Assembly (NCBI GenBank): GCA_022821585.1
Contig: JAJEDI010000012.1
Coordinates: forward strand, 1 to 46,396
Direction of reading: 5' to 3'
Source: Caldilineaceae bacterium
GTDB lineage: Bacteria > Chloroflexota > Anaerolineae > Caldilineales > Caldilineaceae
Length of the DNA: 46,396 nt
The stretch's first letter is position 1. Every line of letters begins with the position of its first letter. Below are positions 27,166 through 35,608 of the stretch, piece after piece. The position numbers were made by a program, and so were the translations under genes. The notes under the pieces were generated by a model that saw nothing but the letters and a program-made list of their open reading frames with translations, searched no databases and had not been told where the DNA came from.

Positions 27166-28706
27166 GCGGGGACCTCCAGTCCGTGTGCGGCGGTGAGCAG
27201 GGAAGCCTCGGTTGCGAGCGCTGCGTTCTGTTCATCGACGATGCGGCCGTCGTGCATGATGAGAACGCGGTCACAGACGAGGGGGATTTCGGCGAGCTCA
27301 CTGGTATAGAGGAGGATGGCGGCGCCGCTGGCGGCCAGCTCTCGCAGTAGGGCGTAGATCTCGCGCTTGGTCTGGACATCGATGCCGCGAGTTGGGTCGA
27401 AGCAGAGCAGGGTTCGGAAGCCGGCCACAAGCCAGCGGCCGATGGCAACTTTCTGCTGGTTTCCGCCGGAGAGGCGGCGCACCTGCGATGCGGCGCGGGT
27501 ATCGATCGAGAGCCGGTCGATTGCGTTCATGACGCGCTGGCGCTCGTCGGCCGGTATGCGCAGCCACTGGCGGATGCGGCTGAAGAGGGGGACGACGAGA
27601 TTCTGGCGCACTGACAGATTGGGCAGCAGGGTCAGCAGGCGGTCACCAGGGATGAGGACGACGCCGTCGCCGACGGCATCGTATGGTGCGCGCCAGCGGC
27701 GCTGACCGCCGTCGACAAGGATTTCGCCGTCGGAAGGTTGCCGGTCGCCTGAGAGGAGGGAAAAAAGACGCTCCTGGCCCTGACCTTCAAGGGCGACGAG
27801 GCCGAGAATCTCGCCGCGATGTAGTTCGAAGGAGATTTCGCGCACGGCGTCGCCGGAGTTGAGACCCTGGACGGCGAAAGCGATCTCCTGCGACGAAGTA
27901 GGGGAGTCTGACTGACGCTGTGACGTTTGTTCGGGTGCGTCACTCTTTTCCAGCTCGCCGACATCGGCGCCGAGCATGGCTTCGACCAATTCATGCTCGT
28001 CAACGTCCTGCATGGTACCGGTCACTGAGCCGTTGGCAACGGTTGCGGCTGAGTTCGGCTCAAAGAGGGCGACGTTGCGGCCGTCGCGCAGGATGGTGGC
28101 GCGGTCACAGATGCGCCTCACCTCGGCGAGCCTGTGGGTGATGAGGACAGCGGCGCGGCCCTGTTTCCGCCAGTCGGTGAGGAGGGCGAAGACGCGTTCG
28201 GCCTGATCGGCGGTAAGGGCGGCAGTTATCTCATCGAGCAAAAGGACCTGCGGGTCACGGGCAAGGGCGCGGGCGAGGTCGACCACGCGCAGGGTCTCGA
28301 GCGGCAGATCACGCACGAGGGCGTCGAGATCGAGAGCTTGCAGATCGAACCATTCGAGCCAGTGGGTGAAAGCAGAGTCTTTGATCTCACTGAGCTGGAG
28401 ATTCTGGCGGACGGTGAGATCGGGAATGAGTGCGGGGTCCTGGAAGACGGTGGCAATGCCGACGGCCATGGCATCCACGGGGTCATGGAATTGCATCGCG
28501 CGGCCATCGACATGGACGGTGCCGGCGTCGGCGGTATGGACGCCGGCCAGGATCTTGACGAGTGTGCTCTTGCCGGCCCCATTTGCGCCAAGAAGCGCAT
28601 GGACCTCGCCGCGGCGGACTGCGAACTCAACTTCACGCAGCGCCACGACGGGTCCATACGATTTTGCTACTTTGACGGTCGCAAGCAGTGGCTGCGACTC
28701 ACTCAT
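27162..28706 (-). CDS. Sugar ABC transporter ATP-binding protein with two nucleotide domains (RbsA/YtfR type)
   Basis: 514 residues, two fused ATPase domains. In the first, Walker A is GANGAGKST (about 39-47) and Walker B LLLDEITAAL, but the signature is degenerate (LPLETLRVVDLARAL). In the second, Walker A is degenerate (ALEGQGQERLF) while the signature LSGGNQQKV is intact and Walker B reads LLCFDPTRGID. Such complementary loss is normal in the RbsA/MglA family. Between the domains is an unusually polar linker (about 255-285, rich in Ser, Glu and Gln). Starts 30 bases after the binding-protein stop and overlaps the first permease by four bases. Confidence 0.93.
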   Translation of the reverse strand: MSESQPLLATVKVAKSYGPVVALREVEFAVRRGEVHALLGANGAGKSTLVKILAGVHTADAGTVHVDGRAMQFHDPVDAMAVGIATVFQDPALIPDLTVRQNLQLSEIKDSAFTHWLEWFDLQALDLDALVRDLPLETLRVVDLARALARDPQVLLLDEITAALTADQAERVFALLTDWRKQGRAAVLITHRLAEVRRICDRATILRDGRNVALFEPNSAATVANGSVTGTMQDVDEHELVEAMLGADVGELEKSDAPEQTSQRQSDSPTSSQEIAFAVQGLNSGDAVREISFELHRGEILGLVALEGQGQERLFSLLSGDRQPSDGEILVDGGQRRWRAPYDAVGDGVVLIPGDRLLTLLPNLSVRQNLVVPLFSRIRQWLRIPADERQRVMNAIDRLSIDTRAASQVRRLSGGNQQKVAIGRWLVAGFRTLLCFDPTRGIDVQTKREIYALLRELAASGAAILLYTSELAEIPLVCDRVLIMHDGRIVDEQNAALATEASLLTAAHGLEVPA

Positions 28707-28736
28707 TGCGAGTTCGATCCAACGGCGGGTGGCAGA

Positions 28737-29807
28737 CTACTCGCCCGGCGCAGTGCAGGCGGACACATCGGCGCTGCCGTTGTAACTGGTGTAGGGTTCG
28801 ATGTCGACGTATGTGCTCCAGCCCACCTGCTCGTCGGGCGCGTAGATGGAATTGAGCGCGTCGATGTCGGCGGTGGTGAAGACTTTCGGCGTGAGAATGG
28901 TCTCGTGCGGCGGGTTGTTACCGGTGAGAGCGTCGAGGGCGATCGCCATTCCGACCGCGCCGATGGCGGGCGGGTTGGTGACGGCTGCGCCGATCAGACC
29001 TGCATCGGAGAGCTGGATCAGCTGCTCTACGAAGCCGTTGTTGTCGGCGCCGACGATGGGTACGAAGTCAACGTCGGCGACCTGGAACTGTTCGACGACG
29101 GGATAGTCGATGCCGGAGGTCCAGATGCCGTCGATCTCCTGGGTGGTGATGAGGTCGAGGGCCTGCTGGGCGCCGGTAGAGGGGTCCCAGCCGGTGAAGG
29201 TCGAGGCCACGACTTCGATGTCAGGGTAGTTGGCGAGGGCTTCCATGAAGCCGTTGTGGCGGTCGGTGTCGGCGGGGACGCCATCGATGCCGCGCATCTC
29301 CACGACCTTGCCTGAGCCGCCGAGCTGCTCGAAGAGCCATTCGGCGCCGAGACGGGCGTAGGCGGTCTGGTCATTGGTGGCGACGTAGGCGCCTTCGGCG
29401 GTCACGGCCTGGTCGACGGCGACGACGACGATGCCCTGGGCGATGGCCGATTCGATGACGGCGTTGAGGCCCTCGCGGTCGGTCGGGTTGAGGATGATGG
29501 CGTCGACACCTTGGGAGATGAGGCCCTCGAGGTCGGCTATCTGCTCGGTGGGGCCGCCGTTGCGGTTGACCACGACGACGCTGTCAACGAGGCCGCTGGC
29601 TGTGGCCTCGGCCTTGATGGCGCAGATCATCTGCTCGCGCCAGCCGTTGCCGACGAGGGTATTGCTGACGCCGACGACGAAGCCGCCTTCTTTCTCCATC
29701 ATGGCGTCATCGCCTGTTGCAGGCGCGACGGCGACACAGGCGGTGAGTGCCAGTGCGAGTGCCAGCAGCAGTGTGAGAACAGTGAAGCGTTGTGACTGGT
29801 ACTTCAT
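28737..29807 (-). CDS. Sugar-binding lipoprotein of the CUT2 transporter
   Basis: 356 residues. The signal peptide ends in a lipobox, ALALTAC, with the acylated Cys at about residue 24. The mature protein has the type I periplasmic-binding fold (RbsB/YtfQ family): [18 protein letters not shown], then [18 protein letters not shown], and a hinge near VVAVDQAV. It delivers sugar to the two permeases encoded downstream. AAGGAGGT seven bases before the ATG is a strong ribosome site, as expected for an abundant binding protein. A 17-base palindrome 38 bases upstream may be its operator. Confidence 0.93.
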   Translation of the reverse strand: MKYQSQRFTVLTLLLALALALTACVAVAPATGDDAMMEKEGGFVVGVSNTLVGNGWREQMICAIKAEATASGLVDSVVVVNRNGGPTEQIADLEGLISQGVDAIILNPTDREGLNAVIESAIAQGIVVVAVDQAVTAEGAYVATNDQTAYARLGAEWLFEQLGGSGKVVEMRGIDGVPADTDRHNGFMEALANYPDIEVVASTFTGWDPSTGAQQALDLITTQEIDGIWTSGIDYPVVEQFQVADVDFVPIVGADNNGFVEQLIQLSDAGLIGAAVTNPPAIGAVGMAIALDALTGNNPPHETILTPKVFTTADIDALNSIYAPDEQVGWSTYVDIEPYTSYNGSADVSACTAPGE

Positions 29808-29844
29808 GTGATCTACCTCCTTAAACTTGATCCACTACGTTGTG

Positions 29845-29861
29845 AACAATCTGAAATTGTT
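29845..29861 (-). promoter_or_regulatory. Palindrome, possible operator of the CUT2 sugar operon
   Basis: AACAAT, five bases, ATTGTT: a perfect inverted repeat 38 bases upstream of the binding-protein ATG. The position suits a repressor site. No regulator gene lies next to the operon, and the pattern does not closely match a standard LacI-family site. Confidence 0.4.
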
Positions 29862-30027
29862 GGACTTTCTACGAGACTGCATATGCCGTCCGACATGTCG
29901 AGAGGACATTCCTCCGACGAATCGGGAACGGCTCAGGTCTCATCGACGGCTTGCGGCTAGTCCGGTTATATGGTGCGACTCACAAGGTTCCCAAGCACTT
30001 CAAGTATCACTTCCAGAACCTCTTCAC

Positions 30028-30240
30028 TCACGGCGACTCCGTCTCCCATTCATCGATCATCGCCCACGCTTCAGCGCTGGCTTTGTCCCATTGCTCCAGT
30101 TCGGACTCAAGCTCCGGCGTCAGATCCACCTGTCTGATATGTATCTCTACTGGAAAACCTTCGGGCATTGACATATTTTGCCTTGGTACGGCCACACCGT
30201 CTTTAGCAGTTCCAGGAATAACCCAGCGTTCAGATGCCAT
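30028..30240 (-). CDS. Small protein resembling antitoxin-type beta proteins
   Basis: 70 residues from the ATG at 30240, with GAGAGG nine bases upstream. It begins 17 bases after the stop of the DppC-type permease, so it is probably the last gene of that operon. The N-terminal half (WVIPGTAKDGVAVP then MPEGFPVEIHI) has the short-strand, Leu/Pro-Glu-Gly look of DUF104-like antitoxins; the C-terminal half is acidic and helical. No partner toxin is visible downstream. The family call is tentative, the coding call rather better because of the ribosome site and composition. Confidence 0.6.
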   Translation of the reverse strand: MASERWVIPGTAKDGVAVPRQNMSMPEGFPVEIHIRQVDLTPELESELEQWDKASAEAWAMIDEWETESP

Positions 30241-30257
30241 GGCACAAACCTCTCTTG

Positions 30258-31157
30258 CTAATCCCGTTCCCTTGGATCGAGTGCATCGCGCAGGCCGTCG
30301 CCCAGGAAGTTGAAGGCCAGCACAGTGATCACGATCATGAGGCCGGGAAAGAAGGCGATATGGGGGAAGCGCAGGATAAAGGCTCTTCCATCCGCAAGGG
30401 TACCGCCCCAGGAAGGGTTGGGCGGGCGGATGCCCAATCCGAGGAACGAGAGAGCCGATTCGAGAATAATGATGCCCCCGATGCCGAGGGTTGCCAAAAC
30501 GATGATCGGGCCCATGACGTTGGGGAGGAGGTGGCGCCAGATGATGCGCCAGTCGCGCACGCCGACGGCGCGGGCGGCGGTGACGAAGTCGGTTGCCTTG
30601 AGGGACATTATGTCGGCGCGTACGACGCGGGCGAAGCGGGCCCAGCCAGTGACGCCGATGACAACTACGGTGGTAACGAGGCTCGGCCCCAGAACTGCGG
30701 CGAGCACGACCAGCAAGGCGATGATGGGGAAGGCCATGAGGGTGTCGATTACCCTGGAGATCAGTGTGTCCTCCCAACTACCGAGGTAACCGGCCACTGC
30801 GCCGATGACTACGCCCAAGGTAACTGCGATGCCGGTTGCCAGCAGGCCGACGAGCAAGGCGACGCGGGAACCGAATATGACGCGGCTGAGGAGATCTCGT
30901 CCCAGATGGTCGTAGCCGAAGGGGTGGGCAAGGGTTGGGCTGCCGCCGCGCATGCCGCGAAAGATTTCGTCGATGGGATCGTAGGGCGAAATGAAGGGAG
31001 CAAAGATCGCCATCAGCGCCAAGAGGAGGATCACAACCAAGCCACCGAGGGCAATACGATTGGCGCAGAAGCGCCGCCAGGCCTGGCTCCATTCGGAGCG
31101 GTGGTCGGAGGTCGCTGTAAGTTGCTGACTGAGACCGGCGGGTGCGGAGGTCGTCAT
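30258..31157 (-). CDS. Peptide/nickel-type ABC transporter permease (DppC type)
   Basis: 299 residues with six predicted helices. The N-terminal pattern (WRRFCANRIALGGLVVILLL), then HPFGYDHLGRDLLSRVIFGS, is the DppC/OppC opening. The EAA loop is FVTAARAVGVRDWRIIWRHL followed by LPN (about 195-217), and the C-terminus FLGDGLRDALDPRERD is standard. It lies 25 bases after DppB and is coupled to the small gene after it. No ATPase is encoded in this operon; the two at 10646-12747 are candidates. Confidence 0.93.
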   Translation of the reverse strand: MTTSAPAGLSQQLTATSDHRSEWSQAWRRFCANRIALGGLVVILLLALMAIFAPFISPYDPIDEIFRGMRGGSPTLAHPFGYDHLGRDLLSRVIFGSRVALLVGLLATGIAVTLGVVIGAVAGYLGSWEDTLISRVIDTLMAFPIIALLVVLAAVLGPSLVTTVVVIGVTGWARFARVVRADIMSLKATDFVTAARAVGVRDWRIIWRHLLPNVMGPIIVLATLGIGGIIILESALSFLGLGIRPPNPSWGGTLADGRAFILRFPHIAFFPGLMIVITVLAFNFLGDGLRDALDPRERD

Positions 31158-31182
31158 ATGTTAAAACGTTGGCTAAAGGAAC

Positions 31183-32145
31183 CTAATTGATTCGAATACG
31201 CGGGTCGATGATGGCGTAGGTGAGGTCGGTGAGCAGGTTGACGACGACAACGAGCACGGCCAGCACGACGACCAGGGATTGAACGACCTGGTAGTCGAGG
31301 CGGAAGATCGAATCGGTGAAAAGGCGGCCGATGCCTGGAATGGCGAAGACGGTTTCGACGACGATGGTGCCGCTGAGAATGAAGGCGATGCGGAAACCGA
31401 TGACGGTAACGACCGGGAGCAGCGCATTGCGGACTGCGTGGCGGACGAGCACGATCATGTTCGGCAGCCCTTTGGCGTAGGCTGTGCGCACGTAGTCCTG
31501 GGTAAGGACTTCCAGGGTCGAGGCGCGCATAACGCGCGTCAGGACGGCCATTTGTTCGGTCGTCAGCACCAGGACAGGAAGAATGTAGCCCTGCCACGAC
31601 TTCAGCCCGAAGGGTGGAATGCGGCCGATCAGGGGCAGGTCGCCGAACCAGCGGGGTACGTATAGGGCGAAGAGCACGATAAGCATGAGGGCGAGCCAGA
31701 AGTTGGGCAGGGCAACGCCCAGAGTAGAGCCGACCGCGGTGCCGTAATCGAAAGTGGAGTTACGGCGAACGCCAGCAATGATGCCGGCCGGAATGGCAAC
31801 CAAGAGCGCAAGCGCCAGTGAGGTGACATTCAGGATCGCGGTTACCGGGATTGCCTCGAAGATCATCTGCCGGACGGGTATTCCCTTGCGGATCAGAGAG
31901 TCGCCGAAATCTCCGCGCAGGAGGTTCCACGCCCAGATGAAGAACTGTTCATGCTGGGGGCGATCCAACCCCCAGCGGGCGCGGATCGCCTCCATTTGTT
32001 CTTCGCTGATGCGGATTTCCCCTTCGCCCAGCAGCAGGTAGGTCGGGTCGCCCGGCATCAATCGAATAACGACAAAGGTGCCGACGCTGATCAGGACGAT
32101 CACGACAACGCCTTGCAGGATGCGGCGGGCGATGTAGGTAAGCAT
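31183..32145 (-). CDS. Peptide/nickel-type ABC transporter permease (DppB type)
   Basis: 320 residues, starting YIARRILQGVVVIVLISVGT as in DppB/OppB, with six hydrophobic helices. Conserved DppB features include FVVIRLMPGDP near residue 25 and the EAA loop DYVRTAYAKGLPNMIVLVRH near residue 215, then the C-terminal block LTDLTYAIIDPRIR. It pairs with the DppC-type protein in the membrane. The ribosome site is weak, and the gene is separated from the binding-protein gene by a stem-loop, which together suggest lower expression than the binding protein. Confidence 0.93.
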   Translation of the reverse strand: MLTYIARRILQGVVVIVLISVGTFVVIRLMPGDPTYLLLGEGEIRISEEQMEAIRARWGLDRPQHEQFFIWAWNLLRGDFGDSLIRKGIPVRQMIFEAIPVTAILNVTSLALALLVAIPAGIIAGVRRNSTFDYGTAVGSTLGVALPNFWLALMLIVLFALYVPRWFGDLPLIGRIPPFGLKSWQGYILPVLVLTTEQMAVLTRVMRASTLEVLTQDYVRTAYAKGLPNMIVLVRHAVRNALLPVVTVIGFRIAFILSGTIVVETVFAIPGIGRLFTDSIFRLDYQVVQSLVVVLAVLVVVVNLLTDLTYAIIDPRIRIN

Positions 32146-32160
32146 GGAGGGCGAACTTCA

Positions 32161-32190
32161 GTGGTCAGTGGTCAGTGGCCGGTGGCCGGT
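32161..32190. repeat. GTGGTCA/GTGGCCG heptamer repeat
   Basis: Two units of GTGGTCA followed by two of GTGGCCG, running directly into the left arm of the stem-loop at 32186-32215. Same heptamer family as the run at 22111-22141. Confidence 0.8.
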
Positions 32191-32215
32191 GACTCGCTAG
32201 ACGTCGAGTCACCGG
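32186..32215 (-). promoter_or_regulatory. Intercistronic stem-loop after the peptide-binding protein
   Basis: CCGGTGACTC (32186-32195) pairs perfectly with GAGTCACCGG (32206-32215), a 10-bp GC-rich stem with a 10-base loop, inside the 81-base spacer between the binding-protein stop and the DppB start. Likely role: stabilising the binding-protein message or partly stopping transcription. This parallels the stem at 5169-5219 in the sugar operon. Confidence 0.7.
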
Positions 32216-32226
32216 TCCAATGGTTC

Positions 32227-33879
32227 TTATTCCTCGATCCACCATTTGTAGGCTTGCTGGTAGAGCGAGCTGTTCTTGGGGCCTTCGGGCAGGCCCTTGA
32301 TGCGGGCGTTGAAGACGTTCATCCACTCGTCGAACTGCAGGTTGAGGACAGGCTGCTCTTCGACGAATATCTCCTGGATCTCGTGGTAGTAGGGCTCGCG
32401 TTCCGCATAGGAGACGACCTGCAGCCCCTCTTCGATGAGTTGGTCCATGCGGGCGTTGTTGAATTGGGCGAAGTTGTTGCCGCCGGTTGAGTGCAGCGTG
32501 CTGAACGGGTCGGGCTCGACTGCGCTGCCGTATGTCCAGTTGTAGAGGGAGGCATCCATGGTGCCTTCGCGCATACCTTGCAGGATGGTGGCTACCGGCG
32601 CCTCTTCCAGCTGCACGTCGACGCCAACGTCGGCGAACATGAGTTGCGCCAGCTCGGCAATGGGGCGGCGGGCCTGGTCGCCGGTGATGGTGGTAATGGT
32701 AAAGGAAAGGCTCTGGCCATCCTTTGCGCGGATGCCGTCGCCGCCGGCAGCCCAGCCGGCGCCGTCGAGCAGGGCCATGGCTTCCTGCGGGTCGAAGTCG
32801 TATTGCTTGAGCCCAGTGTGGTGATAGGGACTGGCGGGCGTCAGGTTTGAGTGGGAGACCTGGGCGGCGCCGTTCCAGAGCTCGTCGATGATGCGCTGGC
32901 GGTCGAGGGCGTGCATCAGGGCCTGGCGCACCTCTTTCTCGGCCAGCTGCGGGATGCTGTTGTTGAGCGGGAAGTGCTTGATTGAGTTGGCGAGGGTGCG
33001 GAAGTTGACGTAGCCCGGGTCGTCTTCGAGGAAGATGCTGTCTTCGACGAGGAGCGGCCAGACGGCGGAGTCGGCTTCACCGGTCTGGAGGGCGATCATG
33101 CGCACGGAGGGTTCGGGCACGATGTCTTCGCGGAGGACGTCGATATTGGGCCGGCCGCGGAAGTGATCGTCAAAGGCTTCGAGTTCGGTGAATTCGGCCG
33201 GGCGCCATTCGCGCAGCTTATACGGGCCGGTCCCGATCGGCGAGGTGCTATAGGTCTCCTCGCCGACTTCGGCGTGATAGGCGGAATGGACGATGGGGAC
33301 GGTGGCCCAGGAGGCCAGCGAGGCGGCGTTAACGTTCTCCATGTTGACCTGGACGGTGTACTTGTCGGGGGCTTCTACCGAGCTAATGCCGGTAAAGGAG
33401 CCTACGATGGGTGCGCCGTTGTCAGGGTTGCGGTAGTAGTCGTAGGTGTAGACGACATCGTCGGCGGTCAGTTCGGAGCCGTCGTGGAACATGACGCCTT
33501 CGTGCAACTGGAAGGTGTAGGTGAGTCCGTCAGCTGAGACGTCTACCGACTTCGCCAGCACCAGTTCCTGTTCGTTGAATTCGTTGATGGTCACCAACGG
33601 GTTATGGATGTTGATGATCATCACCCAGTGGACTGTGGGGCCCATGAAGGCGGGGCTGAGGCCGGCTACTTCCTGGTGGCCTACCCAGGTCATGGTGCCA
33701 CCCTGTTTGGGGCGGCTCATATCGGCGGCGGGGGCTTCGTCAGCCGCGGCGGCCGGGGCTGCTTCTCCGGTGTCAGCGGCGGGGGCCGCGGGCGCGCAGG
33801 CTACCAGGAGGGCAGCAGAGCCGCTGAGGGCGGAATAGCGAAGGAAGTCGCGTCTAGTCATTGAATTCTTCTGTTTCAT
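32227..33879 (-). CDS. Peptide-type ABC transporter substrate-binding lipoprotein
   Basis: 550 residues from the ATG at 33879, with AAGGAGA upstream. The signal has a Tat-type twin arginine (MTRRDFLRYSALSGSA) and a lipobox, LLVAC. A long Ala/Glu-rich tether follows. The mature part is a family 5 binding protein (DppA/OppA): ADGLTYTFQLHEGVMFHDGS is the family's most conserved segment, followed by SPIGTGPYKLREW. It brings peptides, glycosides or similar solutes to DppB/DppC. It heads the operon, driven by a near-consensus promoter some 280 bases upstream. Confidence 0.93.
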   Translation of the reverse strand: MKQKNSMTRRDFLRYSALSGSAALLVACAPAAPAADTGEAAPAAAADEAPAADMSRPKQGGTMTWVGHQEVAGLSPAFMGPTVHWVMIINIHNPLVTINEFNEQELVLAKSVDVSADGLTYTFQLHEGVMFHDGSELTADDVVYTYDYYRNPDNGAPIVGSFTGISSVEAPDKYTVQVNMENVNAASLASWATVPIVHSAYHAEVGEETYSTSPIGTGPYKLREWRPAEFTELEAFDDHFRGRPNIDVLREDIVPEPSVRMIALQTGEADSAVWPLLVEDSIFLEDDPGYVNFRTLANSIKHFPLNNSIPQLAEKEVRQALMHALDRQRIIDELWNGAAQVSHSNLTPASPYHHTGLKQYDFDPQEAMALLDGAGWAAGGDGIRAKDGQSLSFTITTITGDQARRPIAELAQLMFADVGVDVQLEEAPVATILQGMREGTMDASLYNWTYGSAVEPDPFSTLHSTGGNNFAQFNNARMDQLIEEGLQVVSYAEREPYYHEIQEIFVEEQPVLNLQFDEWMNVFNARIKGLPEGPKNSSLYQQAYKWWIEE

Positions 33880-34165
33880 CTGTGACAGTCTCCTTGACTT
33901 GATGCAAGTGCGGTGTGATAGCGGTCGACCAGCGGCCGGCCGAGTTGAATGAAAAAGCGTTTGATGACCCATCTCAATTGAAGCTTCGGCAAGCGGGCCA
34001 AGTGAAAGGGCGGGCTAACGACTCTGCGGGAACTGCGGTTTGGCCGCCCAGCCTCCTCCAGGTCAGGAGTTGCAGGGCACGAGGGGGGAGACTGTTTGGC
34101 ACGAAGAACGAACTATGTGCGACTTTGCACTTTTTTTGCAGGCCCTTGCCTCGTCAGTCTGTGAG

Positions 34166-34194
34166 AGTATAAACAGAGATAGGGGTGCTGTCAA
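34166..34194 (-). promoter_or_regulatory. Near-consensus promoter of the peptide transporter operon
   Basis: Minus strand TTGACA (34194-34189), exactly 17 bases, TATACT (34171-34166). The transcript would start near 34159, leaving an unusually long leader of about 280 bases before the binding-protein ATG. I did not recognise a riboswitch in the leader. Confidence 0.75.
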
Positions 34195-34330
34195 AAAATG
34201 GGGCATTTCTGACAGTAGGCGTCATTCTCGCGCCGCAGTCCGGCTTTGCGAACGGCTGACATGAGACTGAAAATGGACGACCCTACTCAGGGGACGGGCA
34301 GTTTCCAGGCAGGTGCGGGGGCAGGGGTTG

Positions 34331-34339
34331 TGATAAAAT
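34331..34339 (+). promoter_or_regulatory. Extended -10 promoter for the AAA-DUF4276 module
   Basis: TGATAAAAT is an extended -10 element (TG, one base, TAAAAT). No clear -35 is present. Transcription would start near 34346, about 40 bases before the ATG at 34385, with AAGGG as ribosome site. It runs opposite to the peptide transporter promoter 140 bases away. Confidence 0.45.
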
Positions 34340-34384
34340 GTCAGCGTGCAAATGGCATGTATTTGATAGGGTTAAGGGATTGCA

Positions 34385-35608
34385 ATGCAGGGTGATACCA
34401 GATTCATACAGACGTTGCAGCTACATTGCCTGCTGTCTTTCGGCCCCAGCTCACAGCCGATTGAGCTTGGGCCATTGAACGTACTGATTGGGCCAAATGG
34501 GTCTGGAAAGTCAAATGTAATAGAGTCAATAGAGCTGCTGCGAGCATCGGCTATCGACTTGGTCGCGCCAATTCGTGCGGGAGGAGGTACGGAGGAGTGG
34601 CTGTGGAAGGGAATCGAGATATTGCCTGTGGCAAGGCTCAACGCAACAATTCGCCTGCCTGATCTCAAGAGTCCTTTACACCACAAGTTCTCATTTGGGT
34701 CGGTTCATCAGCGTTTTGCACTGGTTAATGAGCATATCAACTACGAAGTTGAAGGATCGAATGAGAACCGGAAAAAGGCCTTCATTTATTCCCTCAACGA
34801 GGAAGAACCTGTTTTCAAAATTCTCGATGAAAATGACTACAACAGAACCACAGAAAGTGAGAGAGACTCGCGACTCTTTCGAGGTGCATACCTAACGCCG
34901 AATCAGTCCATACTTTCACAGTTGCGAGACCCGACCCAATACCCGGAGATCACCTATTTGGGTGACAGTTACAGGAAGTTCAAGCTGTTTCGGAACTGGA
35001 ACTTGGGCCGAATTTCCAGCCTGCGCCGTCCACAGCCCGTTGACCTGCCCAACGACTTCCTAGCTGAAGATGCAAGCAACCTTGGTCTTGTTCTCAATTT
35101 CCTCGAACGGAAGGGGGACATAAAGGACACGTTAAACGCGCATCTCGCAAGGTTCTATGATCAATACATAGACTACTCCATCTCGGTGGAGGGTGGTACT
35201 GTGCAAGTTTTCCTGCGAGAAAAGGACCTGAGTGGTTGGATCCCGGCCTCGCGATTATCTGACGGAACATTGCACTTTCTATGTCTTGCCACTATACTTT
35301 GCCACCCTTCCCCTCCTCCCCTTGTATGCATTGAGGAGCCTGAGATTGGGCTGCATCCAGACATATTGCCGGTTGTCGCAGAGATGCTGCTCAAGGCGTC
35401 CGAGCGAACGCAGATCATCGTTACTACGCACTCCGATATTCTTGTCGATGCGCTTTCGCACGTACCTGAAACCGTATTGGTGTGCGAGAAGGAGAGCAAT
35501 TCGACAACGGTACGCCGGCTGGATAGGGATGAGCTGCGCAAATGGCTTGAAAAGTATACATTGGGCGACCAATGGCGTAGCGGCCAGCTTGGCGGAAACA
35601 GATGGTAA
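34385..35608 (+). CDS. AAA family ATPase (AAA_21/OLD-like), probable defence ATPase
   Basis: 407 residues. An ABC/SMC-like ATPase: Walker A GPNGSGKSN (36-44), signature-type LSDGTLHFL (291-299), Walker B LVCIEEPEIGLHP (313-325) with two acidic residues, and a switch His in VTTHSDILVDAL (about 349). The middle (about 60-280) is the variable insert typical of the AAA_21 group. No nuclease domain is attached. The next gene overlaps the stop by seven bases and encodes a DUF4276 Toprim-like protein, so the two form one module, comparable in design to OLD and PARIS-type systems. Composition is AT-richer than neighbours (26 GC in 34741-34800). Confidence 0.9.
   Translation: MQGDTRFIQTLQLHCLLSFGPSSQPIELGPLNVLIGPNGSGKSNVIESIELLRASAIDLVAPIRAGGGTEEWLWKGIEILPVARLNATIRLPDLKSPLHHKFSFGSVHQRFALVNEHINYEVEGSNENRKKAFIYSLNEEEPVFKILDENDYNRTTESERDSRLFRGAYLTPNQSILSQLRDPTQYPEITYLGDSYRKFKLFRNWNLGRISSLRRPQPVDLPNDFLAEDASNLGLVLNFLERKGDIKDTLNAHLARFYDQYIDYSISVEGGTVQVFLREKDLSGWIPASRLSDGTLHFLCLATILCHPSPPPLVCIEEPEIGLHPDILPVVAEMLLKASERTQIIVTTHSDILVDALSHVPETVLVCEKESNSTTVRRLDRDELRKWLEKYTLGDQWRSGQLGGNRW

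Noticed and set aside
30241..30777. Upstream extension of the small antitoxin-like gene into a 249-codon frame
   Set aside because: That part is an out-of-frame His/Arg/Pro-rich shadow of the DppC gene; only the last 70 codons have a ribosome site and sensible composition.
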